Source: Isoptericola cucumis
GTDB taxonomy: Bacteria; Actinomycetota; Actinomycetes; Actinomycetales; Cellulomonadaceae
Direction of reading: 5' to 3'
Assembly: GCF_014635665.1 (NCBI RefSeq)
Contig: NZ_BMDG01000001.1
Span: forward strand, 408,066 to 472,065
DNA: 64,000 nt
A program made the translations under genes and the position numbers. Below are positions 53,309-62,491 of the stretch, in pieces (the first letter of the stretch is position 1; each line of letters begins with the position of its first letter). The notes beneath the pieces are model-generated. The model saw nothing but the letters and a program-made list of their open reading frames with translations. It did no database searches and was not told the origin of the DNA.

Positions 53309-54550
53309 GTGAGACCGCCGTCGCCCCGCACCGCACACCTCCCCGCCCTGCCCGCGTCCGTCGACCTCGTCGTCGTCGGGGCCGGGATCGTGGGGCTCGC
53401 GCACGCGATCGAGGCGCACGCCCGCGGGCACTCCGTGCTCGTCGTCGAGCGCGACGCCCGCCCCGGCGGATCGTCCGCCCGGCGCAGCGGCCATGTGGCC
53501 GTCACGACGCAGGACGCCGCGACCCTCTCCTGCGCGCTCGCGTCGCGCGAGCGCTGGCTCAAGCTGGGCCGCGAGGTCGGCTTCCGCGCCAAGGACACCG
53601 GCGCGGTGGTGGTGGCGCGCTCGACGGCCGAGCTCGCCGTCCTGGACGACCTCGTCGCGGCCCGCGACGGCGACGCCGCGCTGCTCACCGCGCCCGAGGC
53701 CACGGAGCGGGCCGGGGTGGCGCCCGACGGCGTCGTGGGAGGGGCGTTCCTGCCCCTCGACCTGCGGGTGGAGGTCGCCGACGCGCTCGGCACCCTCGCC
53801 GCCTGGCTCGACGCGCAGCCGCGCGCGGACGTCGCCCGGTCGACGACGGCGTGGGCGTTCGAGGCGGGCAGCGGCCGCACCCTGGTGCGCACGTCCCGGG
53901 GCGAGGTCGTGGCACGACGCGTGCTGGTCGCCGTCGGGCCGGACCTGGACCGGCACTTCCCGGCCGAGGCCGCCCGCGCCGGGGTGCGTCACGACGTCCG
54001 GCAGGTGCTGCGGGTCGCCGCGCCCGACGGTGGGGCACCGGGCGGGGCGCCGGGCGGGCCGGCGCACGACGCCCCCGTCGTGCTCGGCGGCACGACGCTG
54101 CTGCGTGACGCCGCGTACACGCACAGCCCGTCGCGCGCGGACGTGCGCGAGCACCTGCGCACCGTCGACCCGGAGCTGCTCGACGCGGACGTCCACCTCG
54201 CGTTCACCCGCCACTCGGGCCCCGACGGGGACACGCTGGTGCTCGGCGACGCGCGCCCGCCGGCGCTCGGGTCGCCCGACGGCACCGACCGGCACCCGGC
54301 CCGCTCGGAGGCCGCCGACGAGGCGCTGCTGCGCGCGGCGTCCACGCTGCTCGGCGGCCCGCTGCGGGTGCGCGGCCGCTGGACCGTGCCCGACGTCGTG
54401 CTGCCACGGCCGCGGCGCGGGCCGTTCGCCGGCACCCCGTTCGGGGTCTCCGACCCGGTGCCGGGCGTCACGACCGTCACGGTCGGTGACGGCCTGGGCA
54501 CCACCACCGCCCTGGGGCTCGCGGCGAAGGTGCTCGACGGCCTGTTCTGA
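53309..54550 (+). CDS. FAD-dependent oxidoreductase (DAO family, TIGR03364-like)
   Basis: A 413-residue DadA/GlpD-like flavoenzyme. The N-terminal dinucleotide fold VDLVVVGAGIVGLAHAIEAHARGHSVLVVERD is followed by SSARRSGHVAVTTQD. The C-terminal VTVGDGLGTTTALGLAAKVLDGLF closes the FAD site. The pattern resembles the TIGR03364 set linked to aminophosphonate oxidation, but no phosphonate genes adjoin it. The GTG at 53309 is chosen; a TTG at 53267 would add 14 poor residues. Confidence 0.83.
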   Translation: MRPPSPRTAHLPALPASVDLVVVGAGIVGLAHAIEAHARGHSVLVVERDARPGGSSARRSGHVAVTTQDAATLSCALASRERWLKLGREVGFRAKDTGAVVVARSTAELAVLDDLVAARDGDAALLTAPEATERAGVAPDGVVGGAFLPLDLRVEVADALGTLAAWLDAQPRADVARSTTAWAFEAGSGRTLVRTSRGEVVARRVLVAVGPDLDRHFPAEAARAGVRHDVRQVLRVAAPDGGAPGGAPGGPAHDAPVVLGGTTLLRDAAYTHSPSRADVREHLRTVDPELLDADVHLAFTRHSGPDGDTLVLGDARPPALGSPDGTDRHPARSEAADEALLRAASTLLGGPLRVRGRWTVPDVVLPRPRRGPFAGTPFGVSDPVPGVTTVTVGDGLGTTTALGLAAKVLDGLF

Positions 54551-54598
54551 CGCGGAGTCTGACGCGAGCCCCGCCGCGAGACGGCCCGGCCCGGGACC

Positions 54599-56725
54599 CT
54601 AGCTCGGCGGGCGCTCGTCCCGCTCGGCTATCTTGGTGAGCATGTCGTTGTAGGCGTGGAGCTCCGCGTCGCCGTCGCGGTCGGCCTGGCGGTCACGACG
54701 GCGGGCCTCGCGCTCGTCGGACGTCGTCCACTGCACGGCGACGGCGATCGCCAGCGCGAGCGTCGGGAGCTCCCCGATGCCCCACGCGACGCCACCGCCG
54801 CGCTGCTGGTCCTCGATGGCGGGCAGGCCCCAGGGGCGGCCCATGTTGCCGAACCAGTCGGCCACGAGCAGCGACTCGCCCGAGGTCAGGACGACGCCGA
54901 AGAACGCGTGGAACGCCATCGTCGCGAACAGCAGCAGCAGCCGCTGGGGGAACGGCGGGCGGCTCGGCCCCGGGTCGATGCCCACGAGGGCGTTGGCGAA
55001 GAGGTACCCCACGAGCGTGAAGTGCACGATCATCCACACGTGCCCGGCGTGGTTGGTGAGCGCGAACTCGAACGCCGGCGTGTAGTAGAACGCGATCATG
55101 CCGCCGGCGAAGAGGACGGCGGCCACGACCGGGCGGGCGAAGAACTGCCCGACGCGGGAGTGCACCAGGCCGAGCACCCACTCGCGCGGACCGCGCGACC
55201 CGTCCTTGCGGGCGGGGATGGCACGCAGCAGCAACGTGACCGGGGCGGCCAGCACGAGGAAGAGCGGCACCAGCATCGCCAGCGTCATGTGCTGCACCAT
55301 GTGGCCGCTGAAGATCACGTGCCCGTACACGGCGGGGCCGCCGCTGGTGGTCCAGAACATCACGACCATGCCCAGGCACCACGAGACGGTGCGGCCCAGC
55401 GGCCAGCGGTCGCCGCGGCGGGCCAGGCGGCGCGCCCAGCGCAGGTAGACGACCAGCCCGGCGACGCACGCGAAGGCGAGCATCGGCTCCAGGCTCCACT
55501 CGGTGAACCAGCGGGCGAGGTCGGGCTCCGGCGGCAGCGCCTCGCCCGTGAGCTGGTACGCCGGCGAGACGTCGACGGGCACCTCGTCGGGCACCGGCGG
55601 GGCGGTCGAGCCGAGCGCCACGGCGACACCGGAGACGGCGCCGATGAGGAGCAGCTCGACGGCGAGCAGCCGCCAGAACAGGCGCCGCACCGCCGACGCG
55701 CCCCCGGGCCCGCCCGCGACCCGCCCCAGCCGGTCGACGATCCACAGGCGGTGGGCGAAGCCCAGGCCACCGAGCCCCACCATGAGCACGACCTTGACCA
55801 GCAGCAGCGTGCCGTACGGGGTGAGCAGGTCGCCGACCGACTCCATGCGGATCCAGGCGTTGAGGACGCCGGAGACCCCGACCGCGGCGAAGCACCACCC
55901 GGCGACCGGGGAGAACCGCGCGACCGCCGACGCCGCCACGCGGCCGTCGTCGGACGGGCGCTCGTCCCGCCCGCCGCCCTTCCCGGCGCTCCGGCCGTCG
56001 CTCCGTCCATCGCTCCGCCCGTCGCCGGGCGCGAGCACCACGACGAGCAGCGCGCCGAGCCCGCCGACCCACAGCGCCGCGCCGACCAGGTGCAGCAGCA
56101 TCGCGCCCACGGCGACCTGGTGGTCGGCGGCGCCGGCCGCGTGCCCGGTGGTGGACTGCGCGGCGAGCGCGGCCAGCGGCAGCAGCGCCGTCCACATCGC
56201 CCCGACCGGGCCGCGCACGGCCATGGCGACCGCCGAGGTCACGGCCGCGACGACGATGATCCCCAGGTAGAGCTTGCCGAGGTCGAGGTCGGTGACGAAC
56301 TGCGCGAGGCCCTGCCCGAAGGCCGGCGACGCGGGCGACGTGCCGGAGATGTTCGCGTACCGCAGCACGAGCTGCACGACGGCGGCGATCGCCCACACCG
56401 TGGCGGCGGCGCCGGCCGCACCCAGCAGGCGCGACTGCGCACGCCCCGGCGGCACCAGGCAGGCCGCGGCGACGAGCGACCCCAGCGTGACCGCGACGGC
56501 CAGCTCGGTGAGCACCGTGGCCACCGGCAGCCCGTAGCGCACCAGCGCGCCGGGGTCGCTGAACCCCCCGAGCGCCTGGAACGCCCCGGAGTACGCGCCG
56601 CCGAGCAGCACGGCGACGACGGCGACGAGGACGGCGGCCGGCCCGGCGGCGACGAGCCACCACGGCCGCGGCGGCACGCTCGGGGTGCCGCCCGGCCGGG
56701 AGACGGCGGGGGCGGTGGAGGTCAC
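54599..56725 (-). CDS. CopD-CtaG fusion: copper resistance D domain with cytochrome c oxidase assembly factor
   Basis: A 708-residue polytopic protein from the GTG at 56725. Residues about 20-380 are CopD-like (NISGTSPASPAFGQGLAQFVTDLDLG, HAAGAADHQVAVGAMLLHLVGAALWVGGLG), with an Asp/Gly/Ser repeat loop (GDGRSDGRSDGRSAGKGGG). Residues about 410-650 are a caa3-type CtaG (VIFSGHMVQHMTLAMLVPLFLVL, MVGYLFANALVG region). Such fusions are common in actinobacteria and are thought to move copper to respiratory oxidase. The tail is hydrophilic. Confidence 0.92.
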   Translation of the reverse strand: MTSTAPAVSRPGGTPSVPPRPWWLVAAGPAAVLVAVVAVLLGGAYSGAFQALGGFSDPGALVRYGLPVATVLTELAVAVTLGSLVAAACLVPPGRAQSRLLGAAGAAATVWAIAAVVQLVLRYANISGTSPASPAFGQGLAQFVTDLDLGKLYLGIIVVAAVTSAVAMAVRGPVGAMWTALLPLAALAAQSTTGHAAGAADHQVAVGAMLLHLVGAALWVGGLGALLVVVLAPGDGRSDGRSDGRSAGKGGGRDERPSDDGRVAASAVARFSPVAGWCFAAVGVSGVLNAWIRMESVGDLLTPYGTLLLVKVVLMVGLGGLGFAHRLWIVDRLGRVAGGPGGASAVRRLFWRLLAVELLLIGAVSGVAVALGSTAPPVPDEVPVDVSPAYQLTGEALPPEPDLARWFTEWSLEPMLAFACVAGLVVYLRWARRLARRGDRWPLGRTVSWCLGMVVMFWTTSGGPAVYGHVIFSGHMVQHMTLAMLVPLFLVLAAPVTLLLRAIPARKDGSRGPREWVLGLVHSRVGQFFARPVVAAVLFAGGMIAFYYTPAFEFALTNHAGHVWMIVHFTLVGYLFANALVGIDPGPSRPPFPQRLLLLFATMAFHAFFGVVLTSGESLLVADWFGNMGRPWGLPAIEDQQRGGGVAWGIGELPTLALAIAVAVQWTTSDEREARRRDRQADRDGDAELHAYNDMLTKIAERDERPPS

Positions 56726-56823
56726 GCGTCAAGCCTATGGGCGCCCGCGGGCGGGTCGGGACAGTTCCGGTGTGACGCGGGACCGACACGACGCGGGGCG
56801 CTCGCGCTCCCGGCCGCTACCGC

Positions 56824-56893
56824 ACGCTCACGGACGTGGGCTCACGGGACTTGGCTCACGGGACTGGGCTCACGGGACTGGGCTCACGGGGGC
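56824..56893. repeat. Tandem 14-bp repeats over the 3' end of the VOC gene
   Basis: GGGCTCACGGGACT at 56838-56851 recurs at 56852-56865 (one change), 56866-56879 and 56880-56893 (last bases changed), with a degenerate copy at 56824-56837. The stop of the VOC gene (56870-56872) lies inside it. A 14-bp period changes frame with each copy, so slippage would alter the C-terminus. Confidence 0.85.
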
Positions 56894-57259
56894 GAAGCAG
56901 TTGACCAGCGTCCCGTCCGGGTCGCGCACCAGCAGCGACCGGTTGCCCCACGGCATGGTGGTCGGCGCGGTGACGACCTCGACCGTGTCGTCGAGGCCGG
57001 CGTGCACCGCGTCCACGTCGTCGACGCGGAACTCCACGATGGCGGTGCGGTTGCTCGCGGGCTCCGCCGAGCCCGGGCCGAACAGCGGGACGGTGCGGGT
57101 GCTGCCGACGGCGAGGGTGCCGCCCGGCGTGCGCACCTCGGCGAACTCCGGCGACGGTCGGTGCGCCGCAACACCCGTGAGGCGCTCGTAGAAGGCGGTC
57201 AGCCGGTCGACGTCGTCCGTGATGAGGCGGACGGAGACGAGGGACGTGCGGTCGTTCAT
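56870..57259 (-). CDS. VOC superfamily (glyoxalase/dioxygenase-fold) protein
   Basis: A 129-residue protein: VSVRLITDDVDRLTAFYERLTG, VEFRVDDVDAVHAGL and GNRSLLVRDPDGTLVNCFAPV, the two beta-alpha-beta-beta-beta modules of the VOC fold. The substrate is unknown. GGAGG precedes the ATG at 57259. The last residues (PVSPVP) are encoded by a tandem repeat. It is followed upstream by a WYL regulator on the same strand. Confidence 0.88.
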   Translation of the reverse strand: MNDRTSLVSVRLITDDVDRLTAFYERLTGVAAHRPSPEFAEVRTPGGTLAVGSTRTVPLFGPGSAEPASNRTAIVEFRVDDVDAVHAGLDDTVEVVTAPTTMPWGNRSLLVRDPDGTLVNCFAPVSPVP

Positions 57260-57392
57260 GGTGGTCCTCCCGGTCGCGGCCCGCGGGCGTTCCCGCGGGC
57301 TCCCGACCAGCGTCGCCCCGCCCCGCGACACCCCGGTGTCGGTGTTTCCGGCGGCGGGTGCGAGGACGTGCCGGCGAACACGGTCCTCGCAG

Positions 57393-58094
57393 TCAGTCCA
57401 GCAGCGCCAGGGTCCGCAGGTCGCCCTCGGGCACCTGGAGGTCCTCGGGCCGGACGGCACGCCGGGGCGCCCGCTCGCTGGTCGCCGTGGCGCGGACCAC
57501 CCGGTCGAGGCGGAACGCGCGCACCGCCTCGCGCAGGCGGCACCAGGCCAGCAGGTACCACCCGGTGGACGACCCGACGAACCCGAGCGGCTCGACGTCG
57601 CGCACGGTCGGGACGCCTTCGCGGTCGGTGTACCGCAGGCGCAGGACGCGGCGCGCGGAGATCGCGTCGGCGAGGACCGCGGGGACACCGGGCCGGTCGG
57701 CCGGCGCGCCGAGCAGGTGCACGCGCGCGGCGAGGTCGTGCGCGGCGGCCGCGTCGTCGTCGCGCATCGCCGCGAGGATCTTGCGCAGCGCGGTCGACGC
57801 ACCGCCCGCGAACGGCGTCCCGGCCACGCCGCCGAGGGCCACGGCGACGGCCACGGCCTCGTCCGGGCTGAAGTTCACCGGGGGCAGCGTCCTGGCGCGG
57901 TCGAGGCAGTAGCCGCCGGTGCGCCCCGGCTCGGCCCAGACGGGCACGCCGGCCTGCTGCAGCGCGCTGATGTCCCGCTCGACGGTACGGCGGCTCACCT
58001 CGAACCGGCCTGCCAGCCACGTCGCGCTCCGCGGGCGCGGGGCGACGGCCCGCAGCTCCTCGACGATCGCGTACATCCGGTCGGTCCGGTTCAC
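57393..58094 (-). CDS. WYL-domain transcriptional regulator (YafY-like)
   Basis: A 233-residue protein. The DeoR-like helix-turn-helix is RSATWLAGRFEVSRRTVERDISALQQAGVPVWAEPGRTGGY. The WYL sensor region is at about 130-215 (RRVLRLRYTDREGVPTVRDVEPLGFVGSSTGWYLLAWC). The start is the GTG at 58094 (NRTDRMYAIVEEL). It may control the VOC gene that follows it, 133 bases downstream. Confidence 0.9.
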   Translation of the reverse strand: MNRTDRMYAIVEELRAVAPRPRSATWLAGRFEVSRRTVERDISALQQAGVPVWAEPGRTGGYCLDRARTLPPVNFSPDEAVAVAVALGGVAGTPFAGGASTALRKILAAMRDDDAAAAHDLAARVHLLGAPADRPGVPAVLADAISARRVLRLRYTDREGVPTVRDVEPLGFVGSSTGWYLLAWCRLREAVRAFRLDRVVRATATSERAPRRAVRPEDLQVPEGDLRTLALLD

Positions 58095-58167
58095 GCGACG
58101 ACCCTACGTGGGAAGATCCCGGCGGACCGGCCATCGGCGGCCGGCCACGGACCCCCAGGAGGACACG

Positions 58168-58719
58168 ATGTTCACGAGGACCCTCGGTGACGACGGCGCG
58201 GAGCTGCGACCGCTGGAGCCGTGGCACGCCGAGGAGCTCCTGGCCCACATGGACCGGGGCCGCGAGTTCGTCGGCCGGTACGTCGGGCTCCCGGACGCCG
58301 TCGCCGACCTGGGGTCGAGCCGCGCGTTCCTCACCCGCTACGCGGAGAAGGCGGCCAGCGACACCGGGCGCCTGTACGGCATCTGGGCGGACGGGCGGCT
58401 GGTGGGCGGCGTCCTGTTCCGCACGATGGACGTGGCCCAGGGCACGGCCGAGGCGGGCTGCTGGCTGGAGCCGGCCGCCGCGGGCCGCGGTCTGGTCACC
58501 CGGGCGGCCCGGCTCATCATCGACTGGGCCGTGCGGGAGCGCGGCGTCCAGCGCGTCGAGTGGCGCGTCGCGGCGGCGAACGCCCCCAGCATCGCCGTCG
58601 CCCGCCGGCTCGGGATGCGCCGCGAGGGCGTGCTGCGCGCGCAGCACCTCCACCGGGGGGAGCGCCTCGACATCGAGATCTGGTCCGTCCTGGCGGACGA
58701 GTGGCAGACGCCGGCCTGA
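58168..58719 (+). CDS. GNAT acetyltransferase (RimJ/RimL-like)
   Basis: A 183-residue protein from the ATG at 58168 (CAGGAGG upstream). ELRPLEPWHAEELLAHMDRG, GCWLEPAAAGRGLVTRAARLIIDWA (acetyl-CoA loop) and RVEWRVAAANAPSIAVARRLGMRREGVLR identify the N-acyltransferase fold of the ribosomal-protein acetyltransferase type. The target is unknown. Confidence 0.9.
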   Translation: MFTRTLGDDGAELRPLEPWHAEELLAHMDRGREFVGRYVGLPDAVADLGSSRAFLTRYAEKAASDTGRLYGIWADGRLVGGVLFRTMDVAQGTAEAGCWLEPAAAGRGLVTRAARLIIDWAVRERGVQRVEWRVAAANAPSIAVARRLGMRREGVLRAQHLHRGERLDIEIWSVLADEWQTPA

Positions 58720-58813
58720 CCGTTCGCGTGGCCGGGGCACGGCCGTCTGTCGGTGGCCGGCGCGAGACTCGGTCGGTGGCCCGGTGACGGGCACCCGGAC
58801 CCGAGGAGACGAC

Positions 58814-59206
58814 ATGACACAGCTGCCCACCCCGGTCGACCCGCCCTCGCTGGTCCACAGCCCCGCCTTCGCTCAGGGCATGGTCGCGCCCGCCGGCCGG
58901 ACCCTGTACGTCGGCGGGCAGAACGGCATCGACGGCGACGGCACGCTGCTCGACGGCCTGCGCGCGCAGACGGAGCAGGCGTTGCGCAACGTGCTCGCGG
59001 TGCTCGAGCAGGCGGGGACGGACCGCGAGCACGTCGTCAAGCTGAACATCTACCTCGCGGCCGGGGAGGACCCGACGGAGGGATACGCCGCAGCCGCGGC
59101 GGTCTGGGGCCGGCAGCGCACTGCCGTCACCGTCCTGGCCGTCCCGACCGCACGCCCCGGCGTGCTCGTGGAGATCGACGCCGTCGCGACGATCCCCACG
59201 AGCTGA
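58814..59206 (+). CDS. RidA (YjgF/YER057c) family protein
   Basis: A 130-residue protein with HSPAFAQGMVAPAGRTLYVGGQNGIDGDG and the YLA...RTAVTVLAVPTARPGVLVEIDAVA C-terminus. The usual arginine of the RidA active site (before PxxPxR...ExxA) is not clearly in place, so deaminase activity toward enamines/imines is plausible but not certain. It lies 94 bases downstream of the acetyltransferase gene. Confidence 0.87.
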   Translation: MTQLPTPVDPPSLVHSPAFAQGMVAPAGRTLYVGGQNGIDGDGTLLDGLRAQTEQALRNVLAVLEQAGTDREHVVKLNIYLAAGEDPTEGYAAAAAVWGRQRTAVTVLAVPTARPGVLVEIDAVATIPTS

Positions 59207-59276
59207 GCCGGCGGCCGGCGCGTCGAGGGTGGACAGGAGATCGTCGCCCACCTGTCGCCGTGCCAGGCTCGGCCGC

Positions 59277-59975
59277 ATGAGCCCCGTCACGAGCCCTGAC
59301 ACCCCACCCGTCGTGCAGCGCCCCGTCCGGGCCGCGTACCTGGATGCCGCCGAGCAGGCGGCCAGACTCCTCGTGCACCCGCCGGTCGCGGAGTCCTGGG
59401 ACGACATGTCCGTGCTCGCCGGAATGACGGTCGGCGCGCTCGCCGGGCACCTCGCGCGCAGCGTGCTGCAGGTGGAGTGGTTCCTCGACGGCGCTGACGG
59501 TGCTGACCGCGCTGACGGCACGGAGGTGCGGCCGACGTCCGCCGTGACGTACTACGCGCGCATCGTGGACGCGCCCGACCCGGGCTCCGCGCTCAACCGG
59601 GGCGTGCGGGCGCGCAGCGAGGAGTCGGCGGAGGCCGGGCCTGCCGCCGTCGCGGACCGCACGGCCGAGACCCTCGGCCGCTTGCGCACCCGCCTCCCGC
59701 GGGAGCCCGCCGACCGCCGGGTCGCGATCCTGCACCGCCCGGGCGAGGAGATGCTGCTCGACGAGTACCTCCGCACTCGCTGCGTCGAGCTGGCCGTGCA
59801 CACCGACGACCTCGCGCTCAGCGTCGGCACCGGCACCCGCGCCCCGGACGCGGCCGCCGGCGTCGCGGTCGACCTCCTCGTGGCGGCGGCGCTCGAGCGG
59901 CACGGCGCGCACGCCGTGCTGCGCGCCCTCACCCGCCGCGAGCGCGACGACGTCGGGGCGCTGCGCGTGCTGTGA
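59277..59975 (+). CDS. MDMPI-like (mycothiol-dependent maleylpyruvate isomerase family) protein
   Basis: A 232-residue protein. SWDDMSVLAGMTVGALAGHLARSVLQVEWFLDG is the N-terminal four-helix DinB-like module with a His ligand. LDEYLRTRCVELAVHTDDLALSVG supplies the further metal-site His and the C-terminal start. These proteins often use mycothiol in actinobacteria. Ala/Asp repeats (DGADGADRADG) follow the first helices. It is convergent with the Gfo/Idh gene, 4 bases apart. Confidence 0.82.
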   Translation: MSPVTSPDTPPVVQRPVRAAYLDAAEQAARLLVHPPVAESWDDMSVLAGMTVGALAGHLARSVLQVEWFLDGADGADRADGTEVRPTSAVTYYARIVDAPDPGSALNRGVRARSEESAEAGPAAVADRTAETLGRLRTRLPREPADRRVAILHRPGEEMLLDEYLRTRCVELAVHTDDLALSVGTGTRAPDAAAGVAVDLLVAAALERHGAHAVLRALTRRERDDVGALRVL

Positions 59976-59979
59976 GCGC

Positions 59980-61113
59980 TCAGCGCCCGCCGTGCCAGAC
60001 GGCGGCCGGCGTGAGCGGCACGAGCGGCGGCAGGGCCGGCGTGGTGGTCATCGCGGCCCGGCGTCCGTCGTCGGCCGAGCCGAGCAGGCCGGACATGACC
60101 TCCATGACGTGCAGCCCGACGTCGCCCCCGGCGCGCGGGGACGCGGGAGCGTCGCCCAGGCCCGCCGCGCCCACCATCTCGAGCAGCCCGACGCCGCGGC
60201 CGGCCGCCTCGAAACCGGCGCTGGGCGGCAGCACCTCCCAGCTCCTGGCCCCGCGGCGGCACCGCTCGACGTCGCCGTCGAAGGTGTTCGGGTCGGGCAC
60301 GACCAGCGAGCCGTCGGTCCCGTGCACCTCGATGGGCCGCGCGTGGGAGCCGGCCGCGTCGAAGCTCACCGTGACCGTCGACAGCGCACCGCTCGTGTGA
60401 CCGAGGACGCCGGTCACGTGCGTCGCGACCTCGACCGGCACCCGCTCGCCCGCGCGCGGCCCCGTGGCGATGGTGCGCTCGTCGCGCGACCGGGACGCCG
60501 CGCCCTGCACCCAGGCCACCGGCCCGAGGATCTGCACCAGGCTCGTGAGGTAGTACGGGCCCATGTCCAGCAGCGGCCCGCCGCCCGCGGCGTAGTAGAA
60601 GTCGGGGTGCGGGTGCCAGGCCTCGTGACCGGGCGAGACCCACGTCGCGACGGCGGCCGTCGGGGTGCCGACCCTTCCCTGCTCGACGGCGGCCCGTGCG
60701 GTCTGCACACCGGTGCCGAGCACCGTGTCGGGGGCGCAGCCCACGCGCGTGCCCGCCGCGGCGGCCGCCGCCATCACCTCGCGTGACGACGCCAGGTCGA
60801 CGGCCAGCGGCTTCTCGCCGTACCGGTCGACGCCCGCGGCCGCGCAGGCCTTCGCGACGTGCGCGTGCACGGCGGGCGTCGTGAGGTCGAGCACCACGTC
60901 CACGTCGTCGTCCGCGACCAGGGCGTCGAGGTCGGCCGCCACGCGGGCGCCGGGCAGCTCGGCGGCGACCGCCCGGGCCCGCGACCCGTCGAGGTCGGTG
61001 ACGGCGGCGACCCGCACCCCGGGGTGCCCGGCGAGCGTGTCCAGGTACTGGCGCGAGATGACGCCGAGCCCCACGATGCCGAGGCCCACCGGCCCGTCCG
61101 CGCGCTCCCTCAT
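59980..61113 (-). CDS. Gfo/Idh/MocA family NAD(P)-dependent sugar oxidoreductase
   Basis: A 377-residue dehydrogenase: GLGIVGLGVISRQYLDTLAG (dinucleotide fold), VLDLTTPAVHAHVAKACAAAG, the catalytic Lys in RYGEKPLAVDLASS, and the substrate region GPLLDMGPYYLTSLVQILGP. It oxidises or reduces a sugar or inositol. It overlaps the ThuA-like gene by 4 bases, a pairing that is common in sugar utilisation operons. Confidence 0.92.
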   Translation of the reverse strand: MRERADGPVGLGIVGLGVISRQYLDTLAGHPGVRVAAVTDLDGSRARAVAAELPGARVAADLDALVADDDVDVVLDLTTPAVHAHVAKACAAAGVDRYGEKPLAVDLASSREVMAAAAAAGTRVGCAPDTVLGTGVQTARAAVEQGRVGTPTAAVATWVSPGHEAWHPHPDFYYAAGGGPLLDMGPYYLTSLVQILGPVAWVQGAASRSRDERTIATGPRAGERVPVEVATHVTGVLGHTSGALSTVTVSFDAAGSHARPIEVHGTDGSLVVPDPNTFDGDVERCRRGARSWEVLPPSAGFEAAGRGVGLLEMVGAAGLGDAPASPRAGGDVGLHVMEVMSGLLGSADDGRRAAMTTTPALPPLVPLTPAAVWHGGR

Positions 61114-61811
61114 CGGCTCGCCCACAGCAGCCCCCGCTCCACGACGGTGCGCACCGTCGGGTGCTCCAGGACGTCGACGGAGTGCCCCGGCGTCGCGACG
61201 AACACGCGCCCCGCGCCCCACTGCCGCGTCCACACGGCCGGGGAGGTCACCGGGCGGTGCCACGGGTGCCAGTCCGGCGCGGGGTGCGTCGTGGTGGCGA
61301 GGACGTCGATGAGGTCGTCGTGCAGCACCCAGTACTGCTCGGTGTCGAGCTCGACGTCGTCGAGGCCGGCCGTGATCGGGTGCTCGCGACCGAGGTCGGT
61401 GAGCTCGATCGTGTGCGGCAGGTAGTTGTCGCTCGCGTCGCCGCGGCGCAGGTGCGGCTCCTTGCCCGGGTGGGTGGCGAACTGGCCGCCCACGAGCTGC
61501 AGGTAGTCCGAGCTCGCGCGGTAGGAGTCGGCGATGCCGCCGTGCCAGCCCGCCAGCCCGGTGCCGGCCTCGACCGCCGCGCGCAGCCCCGTCAGCGCGG
61601 GGCCGCTGATCTGCGACATCGTCACGCACTGCAGCACCAGGTCGGTCGCCGCCATCACCTCGGCGTCGGCGTAGACCTCGTTGTCGGACTCCACCCGCAC
61701 CTCGAAGCCCTGCTCCCGCAGGAAGGGCAGGAACAGGTCCGTCGCGGCCTCCGGGGAGTGACCCTCCCAGCCGCCGCGCACGACCAGTGCCCGCTTCGTC
61801 GCCTCTGACAT
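61110..61811 (-). CDS. ThuA-like domain protein
   Basis: A 233-residue protein with the class I glutamine amidotransferase-like fold of ThuA: ALVVRGGWEGHSPEAATDLFLPFLREQGFEV, GTGLAGWHGGIADSYRASSDYLQLVGGQF and VFVATPGHSVDVLEHPTV. ThuA acts with ThuB (Gfo/Idh) in trehalose/disaccharide use, so the pair here is probably one pathway. GAAGAGGG precedes the ATG. Confidence 0.9.
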   Translation of the reverse strand: MSEATKRALVVRGGWEGHSPEAATDLFLPFLREQGFEVRVESDNEVYADAEVMAATDLVLQCVTMSQISGPALTGLRAAVEAGTGLAGWHGGIADSYRASSDYLQLVGGQFATHPGKEPHLRRGDASDNYLPHTIELTDLGREHPITAGLDDVELDTEQYWVLHDDLIDVLATTTHPAPDWHPWHRPVTSPAVWTRQWGAGRVFVATPGHSVDVLEHPTVRTVVERGLLWASR

Positions 61812-61871
61812 CTGCCCTCTTCTCGTCGCCGGTGACCGTCTGAGCGGCACGAGCCTATGCGGCCCGGGCGG

Positions 61872-62336
61872 TCAGTCGGCGCTCGTGCCGCGGAGCGGGA
61901 CGACGTCGATGCCGCGGCGCGCGAGGAGCGCGGCCACGACGCCGTCGCCGTCGGTCAGCGCGCCGGAGTGCGTGCCGTCGTAGATCCGCCCGCACCCGCA
62001 CGACGGGCTGCGCGCCTGGAGCACCGCCCGCGTGACCCCGTGCTCGGCCGCGAGATCGGCCACCCGCTCGGCGCCGCGCACGAAGCCGGCCGTGACGTCC
62101 TCGCCGTCGACCGTGCGCACCGTCGCCGCGCCGTCGAACACGTCGTGGCCGTCGCCGCCGACGATCTCCGCGGCCGGCCGCGGGGTGCCCATGTCGCCCA
62201 GGACCTCGGCGCAGGCGGGGACGGCGCGCCCCGCCTCGACGTCGGCGACCACGCCCGGGTCCGGCTTGGCCCGCCCGTCGTACCGGCACGGGACGCCGGC
62301 CAGGCAGGCGCTGACGAGGACGGGGCGCTCGGGCAT
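61872..62336 (-). CDS. DUF523 family protein
   Basis: A 154-residue protein with the DUF523 landmarks [33 protein letters not shown] and [16 protein letters not shown]. Conserved Cys residues suggest a metal site. Function is unknown; 2-thiouracil desulfidase and related activities have been reported for members (from memory). It ends 60 bases from ThuA. Confidence 0.88.
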   Translation of the reverse strand: MPERPVLVSACLAGVPCRYDGRAKPDPGVVADVEAGRAVPACAEVLGDMGTPRPAAEIVGGDGHDVFDGAATVRTVDGEDVTAGFVRGAERVADLAAEHGVTRAVLQARSPSCGCGRIYDGTHSGALTDGDGVVAALLARRGIDVVPLRGTSAD

Positions 62337-62418
62337 GCGCCCACGGTACGTCGCGGAACGGGGCGACAGCACGCCGCACAGTCCTCGGATCTTTCCCCGC
62401 CACAGGGCGCGCCGTTTC

Positions 62419-62467
62419 TTGCCCGGCCGCCGAACTGCGGGCTATCTTGGCGGGAAGTCATCCGATG
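62419..62467 (+). promoter_or_regulatory. Promoter and GntR-like operator of the fuconate dehydratase gene
   Basis: TTGCCC (62419-62424) and TATCTT (62443-62448) are separated by 18 bases. Just downstream, CATCCGATG (62459-62467) is a CATC-N-GATG palindrome like those bound by FadR-type GntR repressors of sugar-acid genes. No such regulator is encoded in the window. Confidence 0.5.
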
Positions 62468-62491
62468 TTTCGTCGCCACGAAGAGGTGCGC

